A stretch of 64,000 nt of DNA from the NCBI RefSeq assembly GCF_003351785.1, contig NZ_CP031230.1, forward strand, positions 2,712,501 to 2,776,500. Direction: 5' to 3'. A model generated the notes under the pieces. The model ran no database searches. It was not told where the DNA came from and saw nothing but the letters and a program-made list of their open reading frames with translations. Source of the DNA: Sporosarcina sp. PTS2304. Its GTDB lineage: Bacteria > Bacillota > Bacilli > Bacillales_A > Planococcaceae. Position numbers and translations under genes: made by a program. Shown piece after piece: positions 26,217-35,768 of this stretch. Position 1 is the first letter of the stretch. Each line of letters begins with the position of its first letter.

Positions 26217-27269
26217 TCATTTGTAAATTATTTGTTTTACTAATTCCTTATTTCGATCTTTAAATAATTCATTGTGAGATGACACCATTCCCCGCTCATT
26301 GGCTTCGGGATCAATATAAGTCTTCGCACAGTTCACAGCGTTCGCTGCATCTTGGAAAGCACCTGCGATTAGATGTAGCTTCCCGTCATGGCTCAATATA
26401 TCTCCAGCTGCATATACTCCGGGAATCGATGTAGCACTCGTACAAGTTCCCGCAATCTGATTACGTTCTGTTAATTTTATTCCCAATTGCTGATCGCCAA
26501 TTAATGACGTATCCCGTTCATATCCGTGATTGATAATCACCTCATCTACCGCTATCGTTACATCTTCTTGATCTTCATGTCGCTGCAACTCTACTTTCTC
26601 AATTACGCTATGATCTTCAGACGCGATGAACCTAGTGATTGTCGTATTGAAATGACATTCGACACCACTCTCCACTAATTGTCTTACCTGTGCTTCGTGA
26701 CCATTCAATCTATCTTTTCGATACGTTAAATACACTTTATCAGCAATAGGTTGCAACTCATTTGCCCAGTCGATTGCCGCATTGCCACCACCTGAAATAA
26801 GTACTGTTTTTCCTTTAAAACGCCCCAGCGATTTCACTGTGTAGTTTAAATTCGTTACTTCAAAACGTTCCGCACCTTCTACTTCAATCTTTTGGGGATT
26901 CAGTATACCTGTACCAGTAGCTAAAATTATCGTTTTACTGTAGTGGATAGTTCCCGAAGCTCCATACAATGCAAAGTGATGATCGTCAGTCTTTTTAATT
27001 TGAACAATCTTCTCATTTAACACAACTTCAGGGTCGAACGTCAGTCCCTGTGCTACTAAACGTTCAATCACTTGTTCTCCAGGGGCTGGTGTAATGCCTC
27101 CAATATCCCAAATCATTTTTTCCGGATAGACATGAATTTTCCCTCCAAGTTGTGGCTGATATTCAATGATTTTTGTCTTCATTTCCCGCAGTCCACTATA
27201 AAACGCAGCATATAATCCAGCAGGCCCACCGCCAATAATTGTAACATCCATTACTTGTTCTGATTTCAT
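26217..27269 (-). CDS. Ferredoxin/flavodoxin-NADP reductase, thioredoxin-reductase-like (YumC/YcgT type)
   Basis: The 350-residue flavoprotein has an FAD motif GGGPAGLYAA near residue 13 and an NADPH motif SGGGNAAIDW near 165, but no CxxC redox motif, which separates it from thioredoxin reductase. The C-terminal GVYAAGDI segment binds FAD. It probably passes electrons from NADPH to ferredoxin or flavodoxin. It is divergent from the siderophore transporter operon and shares its Fur box, so it may help release iron from imported chelates (inference). Confidence 0.9.
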   Translation of the reverse strand: MKSEQVMDVTIIGGGPAGLYAAFYSGLREMKTKIIEYQPQLGGKIHVYPEKMIWDIGGITPAPGEQVIERLVAQGLTFDPEVVLNEKIVQIKKTDDHHFALYGASGTIHYSKTIILATGTGILNPQKIEVEGAERFEVTNLNYTVKSLGRFKGKTVLISGGGNAAIDWANELQPIADKVYLTYRKDRLNGHEAQVRQLVESGVECHFNTTITRFIASEDHSVIEKVELQRHEDQEDVTIAVDEVIINHGYERDTSLIGDQQLGIKLTERNQIAGTCTSATSIPGVYAAGDILSHDGKLHLIAGAFQDAANAVNCAKTYIDPEANERGMVSSHNELFKDRNKELVKQIIYK

Positions 27270-27340
27270 CGTCTCTTCCCCTTTAAAAAAGTAATTGACT
27301 TTATTCGCATTTCAATTTATAGTTTTCATTGTACTGAAAA

Positions 27341-27355
27341 CGATTATCATTATCA
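27341..27355. promoter_or_regulatory. Fur box between divergent iron genes
   Basis: TGATAATGATAATCG (minus strand) matches the Bacillus 7-1-7 Fur consensus TGATAATNATTATCA at 12 of 14 defined positions. It lies between the reductase (start 27269) and the ABC operon (start 27391), so both are probably iron-repressed. Confidence 0.8.
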
Positions 27356-27390
27356 ATGATTATTTTCTAGTAAAGATGGGAGTGCGTAAA

Positions 27391-28191
27391 ATGGTTCGTT
27401 TATATACGGAAGATCTGCAAGTCTCGTATGGGGATCAACTGATTGTAAAAGGATTGTCCGTTCACATACCCGATCAGCAAGTGACTGCTATTATCGGCGC
27501 AAATGGCTGTGGCAAGTCTACTTTCCTCAAAGCTGTGACTCGCTTAATTCCTCATCAATCCGGAACTGTTCTATTAGATGGTGGAAGTATTGTAAAACAC
27601 AAGACGAAACAACTGGCCCAGAAATTAGCTATCCTCCCTCAGACACAAGAAGCAGCTAGTGGATTAACGGTTGGAGAGTTAGTATCTTATGGGAGATTTC
27701 CTTATCAGAACGCAATGGGACGCCTCACAGCGCGTGATATGGAAGTGATTGACTGGGCTCTTGAAGTTACCAATACAATCGACTTCAAATATCGTCCGGT
27801 CGATGCACTCTCTGGCGGTCAGCGTCAACGTGTCTGGATCGCTATGGCGCTTGCACAGGAAACAGATATTATCTTTCTAGACGAACCAACGACTTATTTA
27901 GATATGGCCCATCAGTTGGAAGTGTTGGAGCTTTTGCAAAAACTGAATACTGAACAACAACGCACGATCGTTATGGTATTGCATGATTTAAATCAAGCAG
28001 CCCGCTTTGCAGACTTTATCATTGCGATGAAAGACGGAGAAGTTGTACGCGCAGGAAAGTGCGATGAAGTCATTAGACCGGATATATTACGCCAAGTGTT
28101 TCGGATTGATGCAGAAATCGGAAGCGATCCTCGTACCGGTAAGCCGATGTGTATTACATATGATTTACTAAAGGAGACGAACAACCTATGA
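27391..28191 (+). CDS. Iron-siderophore ABC transporter ATPase (FecE/YusV type)
   Basis: The 266-residue ATPase has Walker A GANGCGKST, signature LSGGQRQRVW, Walker B IIFLDEPTTYLD and the switch histidine in VLHDLNQA. It belongs to the siderophore/cobalamin importer group and energises the two FecCD permeases downstream. ATG 27391 follows GGGAGTG. Its stop overlaps the binding-protein gene (ATGA). Confidence 0.95.
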   Translation: MVRLYTEDLQVSYGDQLIVKGLSVHIPDQQVTAIIGANGCGKSTFLKAVTRLIPHQSGTVLLDGGSIVKHKTKQLAQKLAILPQTQEAASGLTVGELVSYGRFPYQNAMGRLTARDMEVIDWALEVTNTIDFKYRPVDALSGGQRQRVWIAMALAQETDIIFLDEPTTYLDMAHQLEVLELLQKLNTEQQRTIVMVLHDLNQAARFADFIIAMKDGEVVRAGKCDEVIRPDILRQVFRIDAEIGSDPRTGKPMCITYDLLKETNNL

Positions 28192-29120
28192 AAAAATTAA
28201 TCCTACCTGCCCTTCTGCTATTTGTATTTGCATTAGCAGCTTGCGGCAATAAACAAGAAGAGACTACAAAAACCGATACACCTAGTAAAGAGGAAGGAAC
28301 TAGCGGAACTATTACATATGAATCCGAGGATGGACCAGTAGAAGTACCTGCCAACCCTCAGCGTGTAGTCGTCTTGTCTAGTTACGCAGGCACCGTACAT
28401 AAATTCGGTGTTCCATTAGTAGGGGCAGAATCATGGTCTAAAGATAATCCGAGCTTTGACTCCTTTTTAAAAGATGTAGAAGAAGTATCCGATGAAAATA
28501 TCGAAAAAATCATTGAACTTGAACCTGACTTAATCATTGGTCTTTCCACTATTAAGAACATTGAGAAGCTAAAAGAAATTGCCCCTACTGTTACGTATAC
28601 GTACGGAAAAGTAGATTACTTAACACAGCAAATCGAAATCGGTAAGTTATTGAATAAAGAACAGGAAGCGAAAGACTGGGTAGAACAATTCAAAAAACGT
28701 GCCCAGCAAGCAGGCGAAGAGATTAAAGCCAAAATTGGTGAAGAAACGACCGTCTCTGTCATCGAAGAGTTTGATAAGCAGATTTACGTCTTTGGAGATA
28801 ATTGGGGAAGAGGTACGGAAATTCTATATCAAGAAATGAAGCTCGCTATGCCTGATAAAGTAAAAGAAATGACTTCAAAAGATGGATATTATGCACTGTC
28901 TGCAGAAGTATTACCTGAGTTTGCAGGAGATTATGTCATCCTCAGTAAAAATGATGCAGGAGATAACTCCTTCCTAGAAACAGAAACGTATAAAAATATT
29001 CCGGCAGTTAAAAACGATCAGGTCTTTCAAGTGAATACAGCAGAGTTCTCTTTCAACGATGCTTATACACTTGATAACCAATTAGACTTTTTCATCAAAA
29101 GTTTTCTAGAAACTAACTAA
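28188..29120 (+). CDS. Iron-siderophore substrate-binding lipoprotein
   Basis: The 310-residue protein has a lipoprotein signal peptide with lipobox ALAAC and lipidated C19, a charged linker, then the two-lobed periplasmic-binding fold of the FeuA/FhuD group (PQRVVVLSS, then ELEPDLIIGL). It captures ferric siderophore outside the membrane and delivers it to the permeases. It is the second gene of the operon. Confidence 0.93.
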   Translation: MKKLILPALLLFVFALAACGNKQEETTKTDTPSKEEGTSGTITYESEDGPVEVPANPQRVVVLSSYAGTVHKFGVPLVGAESWSKDNPSFDSFLKDVEEVSDENIEKIIELEPDLIIGLSTIKNIEKLKEIAPTVTYTYGKVDYLTQQIEIGKLLNKEQEAKDWVEQFKKRAQQAGEEIKAKIGEETTVSVIEEFDKQIYVFGDNWGRGTEILYQEMKLAMPDKVKEMTSKDGYYALSAEVLPEFAGDYVILSKNDAGDNSFLETETYKNIPAVKNDQVFQVNTAEFSFNDAYTLDNQLDFFIKSFLETN

Positions 29121-29122
29121 TC

Positions 29123-29159
29123 GAAAAAGGGAGCCCTTCTATAGGAGCCTCCCTTTTTC
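29123..29159 (+). terminator. Hairpin between binding-protein and permease genes
   Basis: GAAAAAGGGAG/CTCCCTTTTTC forms a stem with a T-run right after the lipoprotein gene and just before the permease RBS. It may act as a partial terminator or mRNA stabiliser, so that more binding protein than permease is made. Confidence 0.6.
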
Positions 29160-29184
29160 TATGAAGGGAAAGGAGCGGATCTTT

Positions 29185-30195
29185 ATGAAAGAACGACTTG
29201 TTAGAAAAGGCATTCCTTTCGGCGGTAAACTGCTGGCCTCTATTTTACTTTTATTTATTTGCTTTTCATTCGCTATGAAGCTTGGTGCCGCTCACACTTC
29301 ATGGCAAGATGTTTGGCTGTCGTTGACAGGAAGTAGTAAGGAAAACATTTTAATTTTACAAGAGATCCGTTTACCACGTGAAATAGGAGCTATGTTGGTA
29401 GGCGCTGCATTAGCTGTTTCAGGTGCTATTATGCAAGGAATGACTCGGAACCCTTTAGCCGATCCTGGTTTACTAGGGTTGACCGCTGGCGCAAATGCCG
29501 CCTTGGCGATTACGCTCGCCTTCGCACCTGCAGTCAATTATTTCGGCATTATGATCGCTTGCTTCATCGGTTCTGCAGTAGGTGCACTGATGGTCTTTGG
29601 TATTGCCTCCGTTAAGCGTGGCGGCTTCGCACCGATTCGACTCGTACTTGCCGGTGCTGCGATCTCTACATTCCTTTTCGCTATTGCACAAGGTGTAGGT
29701 TTGTACTTTAAGATATCCAAAGATGTTGCCATGTGGACTGCCGGGGGATTGATCGGTACGTCTTGGGGACAATTGCAGACGATTGTACCAGTAATTGGCA
29801 TAGGTATTTTCATCGCTCTCTTGTTATCTCGTCAGTTAACATTACTCAGTCTGAATGAAGAAGTAGCAATTGGACTTGGACAAAATACCGGTAAAGTAAA
29901 AGTGACTTTATTTATAGTCATTATTTTATTAGCAGGTGCTGCAGTGGCATTAGCGGGTAACTTGGCTTTTGTAGGATTAATGATTCCACATATTGTTCGC
30001 GCTATCGTCGGCACTGACTATCGTTTTATCATTCCTATTTCCGCAATTACCGGCGCCATTTTCATGTTAGTGGCAGATACAATCGGTCGTATGTTGCAGG
30101 CTCCCTATGAAACACCTGTCGCCGCATTAATCGCAGTCATCGGATTGCCATTCTTTCTTTTAATCGTTCGTAAAGGAGGTCGTGCATTCTCATGA
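29185..30195 (+). CDS. FecCD-family iron-siderophore permease, first subunit
   Basis: The 336-residue membrane protein has about nine to ten helices and the FecCD hallmark RLPREIGAMLVGAALAVSGA with GMTRNPLADPGLLG, plus the EAA-like ATPase contact GLMIPHIVRA. The ATG at 29185 has AAAGGAG upstream, better than the earlier in-frame ATG. It overlaps the next permease gene by 4 bases. Confidence 0.93.
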   Translation: MKERLVRKGIPFGGKLLASILLLFICFSFAMKLGAAHTSWQDVWLSLTGSSKENILILQEIRLPREIGAMLVGAALAVSGAIMQGMTRNPLADPGLLGLTAGANAALAITLAFAPAVNYFGIMIACFIGSAVGALMVFGIASVKRGGFAPIRLVLAGAAISTFLFAIAQGVGLYFKISKDVAMWTAGGLIGTSWGQLQTIVPVIGIGIFIALLLSRQLTLLSLNEEVAIGLGQNTGKVKVTLFIVIILLAGAAVALAGNLAFVGLMIPHIVRAIVGTDYRFIIPISAITGAIFMLVADTIGRMLQAPYETPVAALIAVIGLPFFLLIVRKGGRAFS

Positions 30196-31199
30196 TTCTA
30201 CCGCATATTCGAAAAAAACAACGCATTCTCGTCGGTAGTTTACTCGGATTGATTGTTTTGTTGGCTATTATCGCTTCTGGACTTGGATACGCTTCTATTG
30301 AATGGAATCGCTTGTTGCCTACGCTCCTCGGACAGGGAACGTTCAAAGAAGAATTTGTATTATTTTCGATACGCCTTCCGCGGATTATTATTACGGTATT
30401 AGCAGGGGCAGCCTTGGCACTGTCGGGGGCAATCTTACAAGGAATTACGCGAAATGATTTAGCTGATCCAGGCATCATCGGTATTAATTCGGGAGCCGGA
30501 GTTGCGATTGCGATTTTCTTTTTATTTGTTCCGATCGAGTCAGGGGCTTTCAACTTCGTCCTGCCTATTGTCGGTTTTATCGGGGCTATACTTACTTCTC
30601 TTCTGATTTATCTATTTGCTTATAGCCGCAAAACAGGACTGCAGCCTATGCGTCTTGTGTTAGTCGGTATAGGTTTCTCTATGGCTCTGTCAGGTGTAAT
30701 GATCGTCCTTACTTCTTCTGCTAAGCAGGACAAAGTAGAATTTATTTCACGTTGGATCGCAGGAAACATTTGGGGAACGGATTGGCCTTATATTTGGGCT
30801 CTTCTTCCCTGGTTGCTCGTATTGATCCCGTTTGCATTATATAAAGCTTACCGCTTGGACATGCTCGGTTTGAGTGAAGCCATCGCTACAGGTATCGGAG
30901 TTTCCATTGAACGCGAGCGTATAGTTTTACTATTAACGGCAGTCGCTTTAGCTGCATCAGCGGTTTCTGTCACAGGTAGTATCGCGTTTATCGGATTAAT
31001 GGCACCCCACATTGCTAAATCAATAATTGGTCCTCGACATCGCATGAATTTGCCTATTGCATTGTTGCTTGGGAGTTTTCTATTACTGCTCGCTGATACG
31101 ATTGGTCGAAATATGTTAGAGCCCAGCGGAATTCCAGCAGGGATCATCGTGTCGTTAATCGGTGCTCCTTACTTTTGCTATTTACTGCTAAAGAAATAA
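30192..31199 (+). CDS. FecCD-family iron-siderophore permease, second subunit
   Basis: The 335-residue protein repeats the features of its neighbour (RLPRIIITVLAGAALALSGA, ITRNDLADPGIIG, GLMAPHIAKS) and is its heterodimer partner. It starts at the ATGA overlap. It is the last gene of the Fur-controlled operon and is followed by a hairpin. Confidence 0.93.
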   Translation: MILPHIRKKQRILVGSLLGLIVLLAIIASGLGYASIEWNRLLPTLLGQGTFKEEFVLFSIRLPRIIITVLAGAALALSGAILQGITRNDLADPGIIGINSGAGVAIAIFFLFVPIESGAFNFVLPIVGFIGAILTSLLIYLFAYSRKTGLQPMRLVLVGIGFSMALSGVMIVLTSSAKQDKVEFISRWIAGNIWGTDWPYIWALLPWLLVLIPFALYKAYRLDMLGLSEAIATGIGVSIERERIVLLLTAVALAASAVSVTGSIAFIGLMAPHIAKSIIGPRHRMNLPIALLLGSFLLLLADTIGRNMLEPSGIPAGIIVSLIGAPYFCYLLLKK

Positions 31200-31200
31200 C

Positions 31201-31231
31201 GCCGGAACTATCCTGCTTCAGGAGTTCCAGC
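31201..31231. terminator. Hairpin between convergent genes
   Basis: GCCGGAACT...AGTTCCAGC with inner CCTG/CAGG forms a stem between the permease and the convergent dehydrogenase gene. Confidence 0.6.
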
Positions 31232-31236
31232 GTGCT

Positions 31237-32169
31237 TTATAACTCTCTATCCTTTTTAACGTAGTAAATCAGCTCGTTTTCCCGCTTCGTATTCATTTTC
31301 TCTGTAAACATAGCATCCCATTGATAATAGCCTTCGCCGGTTTTACTGCCTAGCTTCCCGTTCTCTACTAAAGTATCCAAACTAGGCGCAGAATTTGTGG
31401 CGGTTGATAAGTCTTTATATAGATAGTTTGATATGTCAGAATATACATCTAAGCCACCCATATCAGCCGACAACAAAGGACCTGTGATCGGCAATCTCCT
31501 GCCAATACTAAAACGGACAGCAGCGTCAATATCTTCTTTCGTAGCGATTCCTTCTTCTAAAATATGCTGTGCTTCACGTAATAAAGCAAACTGCAATCGG
31601 TTTCCTACAAAGCCAGGTGCTTCCTTTTTAACTTCAATCGGCTTTTTATTCCACTCATTCATTAATGCTATGGATCGTTCAACTGTTGAATCATTCGTTT
31701 GTGCTCCACGGACGATTTCCACTAAAGGAATTAGATGTGCCGGATGCCAAAAGTGTGTAATGACTGTTCGCTCGGGATAATTTGTTTCTGCGGCAATAGC
31801 CGTTGGACTGATTGCAGATGTATTGCTCGCTAATATTACGGAAGAGTCACAAAGATCATCCAACTGCTTAAAGATTTGTTGCTTTAGCACGAGCTGCTCC
31901 GGCACAGCTTCGATTACGAAAGTAGCGCCTTTCACAGCCTCCTCTATCGTCGTAACTGCTTTTATCTTATTGCGCACCGTCAGTAACTCACCATCTGTCA
32001 GTAAATCATTAGCTATCAGTACGTGCAACTTATTTTCAATACTAATCATCGCTTGTTCTAATTCTTCAGTAGAAATTCCATACAATGTTACCTCATAGCC
32101 CGCCCATGCAGCGCTTAACGCAATAGAATGCCCCATCGTCCCACATCCTATTACTGCAATTTCTTCCAT
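31237..32169 (-). CDS. 3-hydroxyacyl-CoA dehydrogenase-family protein
   Basis: The 310-residue enzyme has an N-terminal NAD-binding motif GCGTMG (residues 8-13), the central motif SNTSAISPTAIA and the catalytic region THFWHPAHLIPLVEIV, followed by the helical dimerisation domain. Relatives oxidise 3-hydroxyacyl-CoA, 3-hydroxybutyryl-CoA or L-carnitine; the FWHPAH motif is frequent in the carnitine/hydroxyacyl branch. It lies in the same direction as the CoA-transferase genes upstream but is separated by a hairpin. Confidence 0.88.
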   Translation of the reverse strand: MEEIAVIGCGTMGHSIALSAAWAGYEVTLYGISTEELEQAMISIENKLHVLIANDLLTDGELLTVRNKIKAVTTIEEAVKGATFVIEAVPEQLVLKQQIFKQLDDLCDSSVILASNTSAISPTAIAAETNYPERTVITHFWHPAHLIPLVEIVRGAQTNDSTVERSIALMNEWNKKPIEVKKEAPGFVGNRLQFALLREAQHILEEGIATKEDIDAAVRFSIGRRLPITGPLLSADMGGLDVYSDISNYLYKDLSTATNSAPSLDTLVENGKLGSKTGEGYYQWDAMFTEKMNTKRENELIYYVKKDREL

Positions 32170-32341
32170 ACACTTCTCCTCCCATTTTAAGTATTTTTAT
32201 TAAATAGTTCAGAACGGCAAAAGTGAAGCGTTAGGAGTACATATACCCAGTTCACCGCGTCTCCCACCAAGCTAATTCCACTGAACACTAAACCTTCAGA
32301 AACGTTAACCCATCAAATGATTCATCTTCATAAGAAAAGAA

Positions 32342-32379
32342 CTGTCTGGAAAATCAGACGCTGCTGACTTTCTGGACAG
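32342..32379. terminator. Dispersed-family terminator hairpin, copy 2
   Basis: CTGTCTGGAAAATCAG pairs with CTGACTTTCTGGACAG downstream of scoB. It is preceded by TTCATAAGAAAA, which also precedes the copy at 43581. Confidence 0.75.
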
Positions 32380-32413
32380 CCCCAAAATTAAAACTTTGTG
32401 CTAGTTCTTTCTA

Positions 32414-33061
32414 TCACTTTTGTATAAACTCATCAGAAACGGTAAAAGACGCTTCTGTTTTCTCTCTCACTTCTTCTACAGTCACGCCTAGAGATGTCTC
32501 TACAAGCACCATCCCCTCATCTGTAAAATCAAACACCGCTAAGTCAGTAATTAGCCGATCAACGACTTTTAAGCCGGTCAGCGGCAATTCGCAAACTTTC
32601 TTCACTTTCGATTCGCCGTGCTTACTGACATGATCCATAATAACAACGACACGTTTAGCACCCACTACTAAATCCATAGCGCCGCCCATTCCTTTAACCA
32701 TCTTTCCTGGAATCATCCAGTTGGCTAAATCCCCTTGTTCAGAAACTTCCATTCCTCCGAGGATAGCAAGGTCGATATGTCCACCCCGAATCATCGCAAA
32801 CGATTCTGCACTATCAAAAAATGAAGATCCTGGAACAGTAGTAATCGTTTCTTTTCCCGCATTGATTAAATCCGCATCTTCCTGCCCTTCAATCGGATAC
32901 GGTCCAATGCCGAGCAAGCCATTTTCCGACTGCAATAAAACAGTGACATCTTCAGGAATTTCATTAGCTACCAATGTTGGCATACCAATTCCTAAATTTA
33001 CGTTCATACCGTCCTGTATTTCTTTCACTGCACGTTTCACGATTGTCAATCGAGTATCCAT
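32414..33061 (-). CDS. scoB: 3-oxoacid CoA-transferase subunit B
   Basis: The 215-residue subunit carries the catalytic glutamate E46 in [13 protein letters not shown] and the [14 protein letters not shown] segment of the B chain. With ScoA it moves CoA from succinyl-CoA to acetoacetate or another 3-oxoacid. I prefer ATG 33061 with AAAGGAG nine bases upstream; the ATG at 33070 overlaps that site. It lies 18 bases downstream of scoA. Confidence 0.93.
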   Translation of the reverse strand: MDTRLTIVKRAVKEIQDGMNVNLGIGMPTLVANEIPEDVTVLLQSENGLLGIGPYPIEGQEDADLINAGKETITTVPGSSFFDSAESFAMIRGGHIDLAILGGMEVSEQGDLANWMIPGKMVKGMGGAMDLVVGAKRVVVIMDHVSKHGESKVKKVCELPLTGLKVVDRLITDLAVFDFTDEGMVLVETSLGVTVEEVREKTEASFTVSDEFIQK

Positions 33062-33079
33062 CTTAGTCATCTCCTTTGT

Positions 33080-33775
33080 CTACGCTTTTCTCACAGTCAA
33101 ACGTTCAATCGGCTTTACATAGTCCTTCCCGAGTAAGACGCGTTGTACATAAACGCCTGGTGTATCAATCTCTTCAGGCTTCAGCTCACCTGGTTCTACG
33201 ATTTCTTCTACTTCTGCAATAGTGATCTTACCCGCCATGGCTGCAAGCGGATTAAAGTTTCTAGCGGTCTTGCGATAAACTAAGTTGCCGAGCGTATCAG
33301 CTTTCCATGCTTTCACTAATGCATAGTCTCCGACAATGCCTTCTTCAAGCAAATAAGTTTTTCCATCGAATTCTTTTGTTTCTTTACCTTCCGCAATCGG
33401 AGTGCCGACGCCTGTCGCAGTATAGAACCCTGGAATTCCTGCGCCACCTGCCCTAATTCGTTCTGCCAACGTACCTTGTGGGCTGAGTTCTACTTCCAAT
33501 TCTCCATTAAGAAATTGTTTTTCAAAAGTTTTATTCTCACCTACGTAGGAAGCAATCATTTTCTTAATTTGTTTATTCGCTAGTAAAATCCCTAGTCCCT
33601 GATCATCTGTACCGCAGTTATTACTAGCAATTGTCAAATCCTTCACTCCACTTTCACGCAGAGCTTCAATAGACTTTTCCGGAATTCCGCACAATCCAAA
33701 TCCACCTACAATTACAGTATCTCCATCAGAAATATCTGAAATCGCTTTCAAAAACGAATCGTATACTTTGCTCAT
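33080..33775 (-). CDS. scoA: 3-oxoacid CoA-transferase subunit A
   Basis: The 231-residue subunit shows the A-chain motif [16 protein letters not shown] near the N-terminus, the [20 protein letters not shown] segment and the [16 protein letters not shown] region. It forms the heteromer with ScoB for ketone-body or acetoacetate use. AGAGGAGGG precedes the ATG. It is divergent from a LysR gene whose product probably regulates the pair. Confidence 0.93.
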   Translation of the reverse strand: MSKVYDSFLKAISDISDGDTVIVGGFGLCGIPEKSIEALRESGVKDLTIASNNCGTDDQGLGILLANKQIKKMIASYVGENKTFEKQFLNGELEVELSPQGTLAERIRAGGAGIPGFYTATGVGTPIAEGKETKEFDGKTYLLEEGIVGDYALVKAWKADTLGNLVYRKTARNFNPLAAMAGKITIAEVEEIVEPGELKPEEIDTPGVYVQRVLLGKDYVKPIERLTVRKA

Positions 33776-33841
33776 ACCGTACCCTCCTCTAACTCTTTAG
33801 TAATAGTTTACATAGTTCTGACTTATATGTAAAATGAATAT

Positions 33842-33862
33842 AAAGAATGAATAGTATTCTTT
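33842..33862. promoter_or_regulatory. Candidate LysR binding site
   Basis: AAAGAAT-7 bp-ATTCTTT is a dyad in the gap between the divergent scoA and lysR genes, the usual place for a LysR operator. Confidence 0.5.
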
Positions 33863-33894
33863 TCTGGAATAACGGATAGGAAGGATGGATTCAA

Positions 33895-34770
33895 ATGGAT
33901 CTAAAAGATTTCAATGCTTTTATTAAAGTAGCTGATTATCTAAGTTTCACAAAGGCTGCAGAGCACTCTTATATGTCCCAACCTTCATTGAGTAAATCCG
34001 TGAAAAAGCTTGAAGAAGAGTTAAATATCATTCTTTTTAACCGCTCTACTCGGACTTTACAACTGACTGATGCGGGGATGATCGTCTACTCACAAGCTCA
34101 ACAAATTCAAAACTTAGTCTCTGAACTTCCTACTCTTTTAGAAGAGCTTACGGAAGGTGTGGCAGGCGAGGTTAAGATCGGTATGCCCCCACTGATAGGA
34201 ACACTATTCTTTCCCCAAATCGCTTTACACTTACAAAATAATTATCCTAACATAACAATAGAACTTCATGAGCATGGCGCTAAAATAGTCGAGGAATTAG
34301 TAGACAAAGGACAAATCGACGCAGGGATCATTGTTCTTCCGACAGACACAGAAATCTTTAATGTCCAACCATTTATTTCGGATAAATTTTTCGTTTTCGT
34401 TCATCAAGATCATTTATTTGCAAAGAAAGAAACTGTCAAACTGTCCGACTTGAAAGAGGAAAAACTTATTTTATTTTCTAAGAGTTTTGCATTACATCGC
34501 TATATTATTAGTGCTTGTAAAGAAGCAGGATTTAATCCAACCGTCTCTTATGAAAGTTCACAATGGGATTTAATCATCGAACTCGTAGCAGCAAAATTAG
34601 GAATTACATTACTCCCACAATCGATTTCCGAAAAATTTTCTAATGAACAAATTCGCATGGTTCCGTTAGAAGAGCCACCACTGTTATGGAGAATTGGGAT
34701 TGTAACGAAAAAAGGGAGCTACCATTCATTTGCTTTGAAGAAGTTTATGGAGATGTTCAACAACAAATAA
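33895..34770 (+). CDS. LysR-family transcriptional regulator
   Basis: The 291-residue protein has the N-terminal LysR helix-turn-helix (FTKAAEHSYMSQPSLSKSVK, residues about 18-37) and a C-terminal two-lobed effector domain. It lies divergent to scoA-scoB, and a dyad is present in the 119-bp gap; control of these genes and of itself is likely. The effector is unknown. Confidence 0.93.
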   Translation: MDLKDFNAFIKVADYLSFTKAAEHSYMSQPSLSKSVKKLEEELNIILFNRSTRTLQLTDAGMIVYSQAQQIQNLVSELPTLLEELTEGVAGEVKIGMPPLIGTLFFPQIALHLQNNYPNITIELHEHGAKIVEELVDKGQIDAGIIVLPTDTEIFNVQPFISDKFFVFVHQDHLFAKKETVKLSDLKEEKLILFSKSFALHRYIISACKEAGFNPTVSYESSQWDLIIELVAAKLGITLLPQSISEKFSNEQIRMVPLEEPPLLWRIGIVTKKGSYHSFALKKFMEMFNNK

Positions 34771-34790
34771 CATATAGTACCTCATTATCT

Positions 34791-34845
34791 AAAAAGGGAC
34801 AGTCCGGAAAGTCAGATAGTACTGATTTTCCGGACTATCCCTTTT
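34791..34845. terminator. Dispersed-family terminator hairpin, copy 3
   Basis: The longest member: AAAAGGGACAGTCCGGAAA and its near complement form a stem of more than 20 bp ending in TTTT, downstream of lysR. Confidence 0.85.
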
Positions 34846-34958
34846 ATCTATTCATAAACTACTAATTCTCATCATCTTCTAATGTTCTCTTCCTTATTTC
34901 CTCATATCTACCAGTTATACTTAAGTTATTGAGTAACAGAGCGAAGGAGTGGATACAG

Positions 34959-35768
34959 ATGGCGATTGAAATATTCAGCCGCAAAGAGCAAAAGTACTTA
35001 ATCACTCGCAAACAACAAGAAGAGCTCGTTGAACGGATTGGATCTAATATGCGTAATGATAAGAACGGTATAGACGGTAGATACTCTGTGACTAGCTTGT
35101 ACTTCGATAATGCAGAAAAAGGTATTTACTTCGAAACGAAAAACAAATTAACTTACCGCCAGAAATTGCGTTTACGTGTATACGATGACGCTAATTTAGA
35201 TAGCACAGCATTTTTTGAAGTAAAACAAAAGCATAAAAAAGTCGTTAACAAGCGCCGAATGCTATTACCTCTTCGAGAGGCTTATCGATATTTAGAAGAA
35301 GACGGTCAATCAGGACTCTCAAATTACAAAACTTCCAATCCACAAGTAATGAAAGAAATTGACTATTTCCGTACATTTTATAATTTACGCCCCGAAATGG
35401 TCGTCTCTTATAGTCGTCATGCACTTCATGGAATAGATGATGCTGAGTTGAGGATTACTTTTGATTTTGACTTACGTTGCCGGAAAGAAGATTTGCATAT
35501 TGAAAACGGCCCGTACGGAGAACACTTTATTGATCCAAATCTAGTCGTACTAGAAGTAAAAGTAGATCATAGCGTTCCACTTTGGTTAGCGCGTATTTTA
35601 CAAGAGTTACAATGTGAGCAACGTAGCGCTTCAAAGTTCTGTACAAGTATGGAATTGCTAAGTGGAGAAGATTTACCCCTTGAAGGACATATGGAGCCGA
35701 AGCAATTGGAAGAACCGATAATAGGAGGAATAGAAAATGGATCAGATCACGAACTTATTTTCATCTAA
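34959..35768 (+). CDS. VTC-domain protein (polyphosphate polymerase-like)
   Basis: The 269-residue protein has the VTC/CYTH-type tunnel-fold features: an N-terminal RKEQKYLI segment, SLYFDN, YRQKLRLRVYDD, EVKQKHKKVVNKRR, and LEVKVDHSVPLWL with its acidic metal ligands. Eukaryotic VTC proteins make polyphosphate from ATP; the bacterial role is not firmly known. It overlaps the DUF4956 membrane protein gene by 32 bases, a pairing common in Firmicutes. ATG 34959 has AAGGAGTGG upstream. Confidence 0.85.
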   Translation: MAIEIFSRKEQKYLITRKQQEELVERIGSNMRNDKNGIDGRYSVTSLYFDNAEKGIYFETKNKLTYRQKLRLRVYDDANLDSTAFFEVKQKHKKVVNKRRMLLPLREAYRYLEEDGQSGLSNYKTSNPQVMKEIDYFRTFYNLRPEMVVSYSRHALHGIDDAELRITFDFDLRCRKEDLHIENGPYGEHFIDPNLVVLEVKVDHSVPLWLARILQELQCEQRSASKFCTSMELLSGEDLPLEGHMEPKQLEEPIIGGIENGSDHELIFI

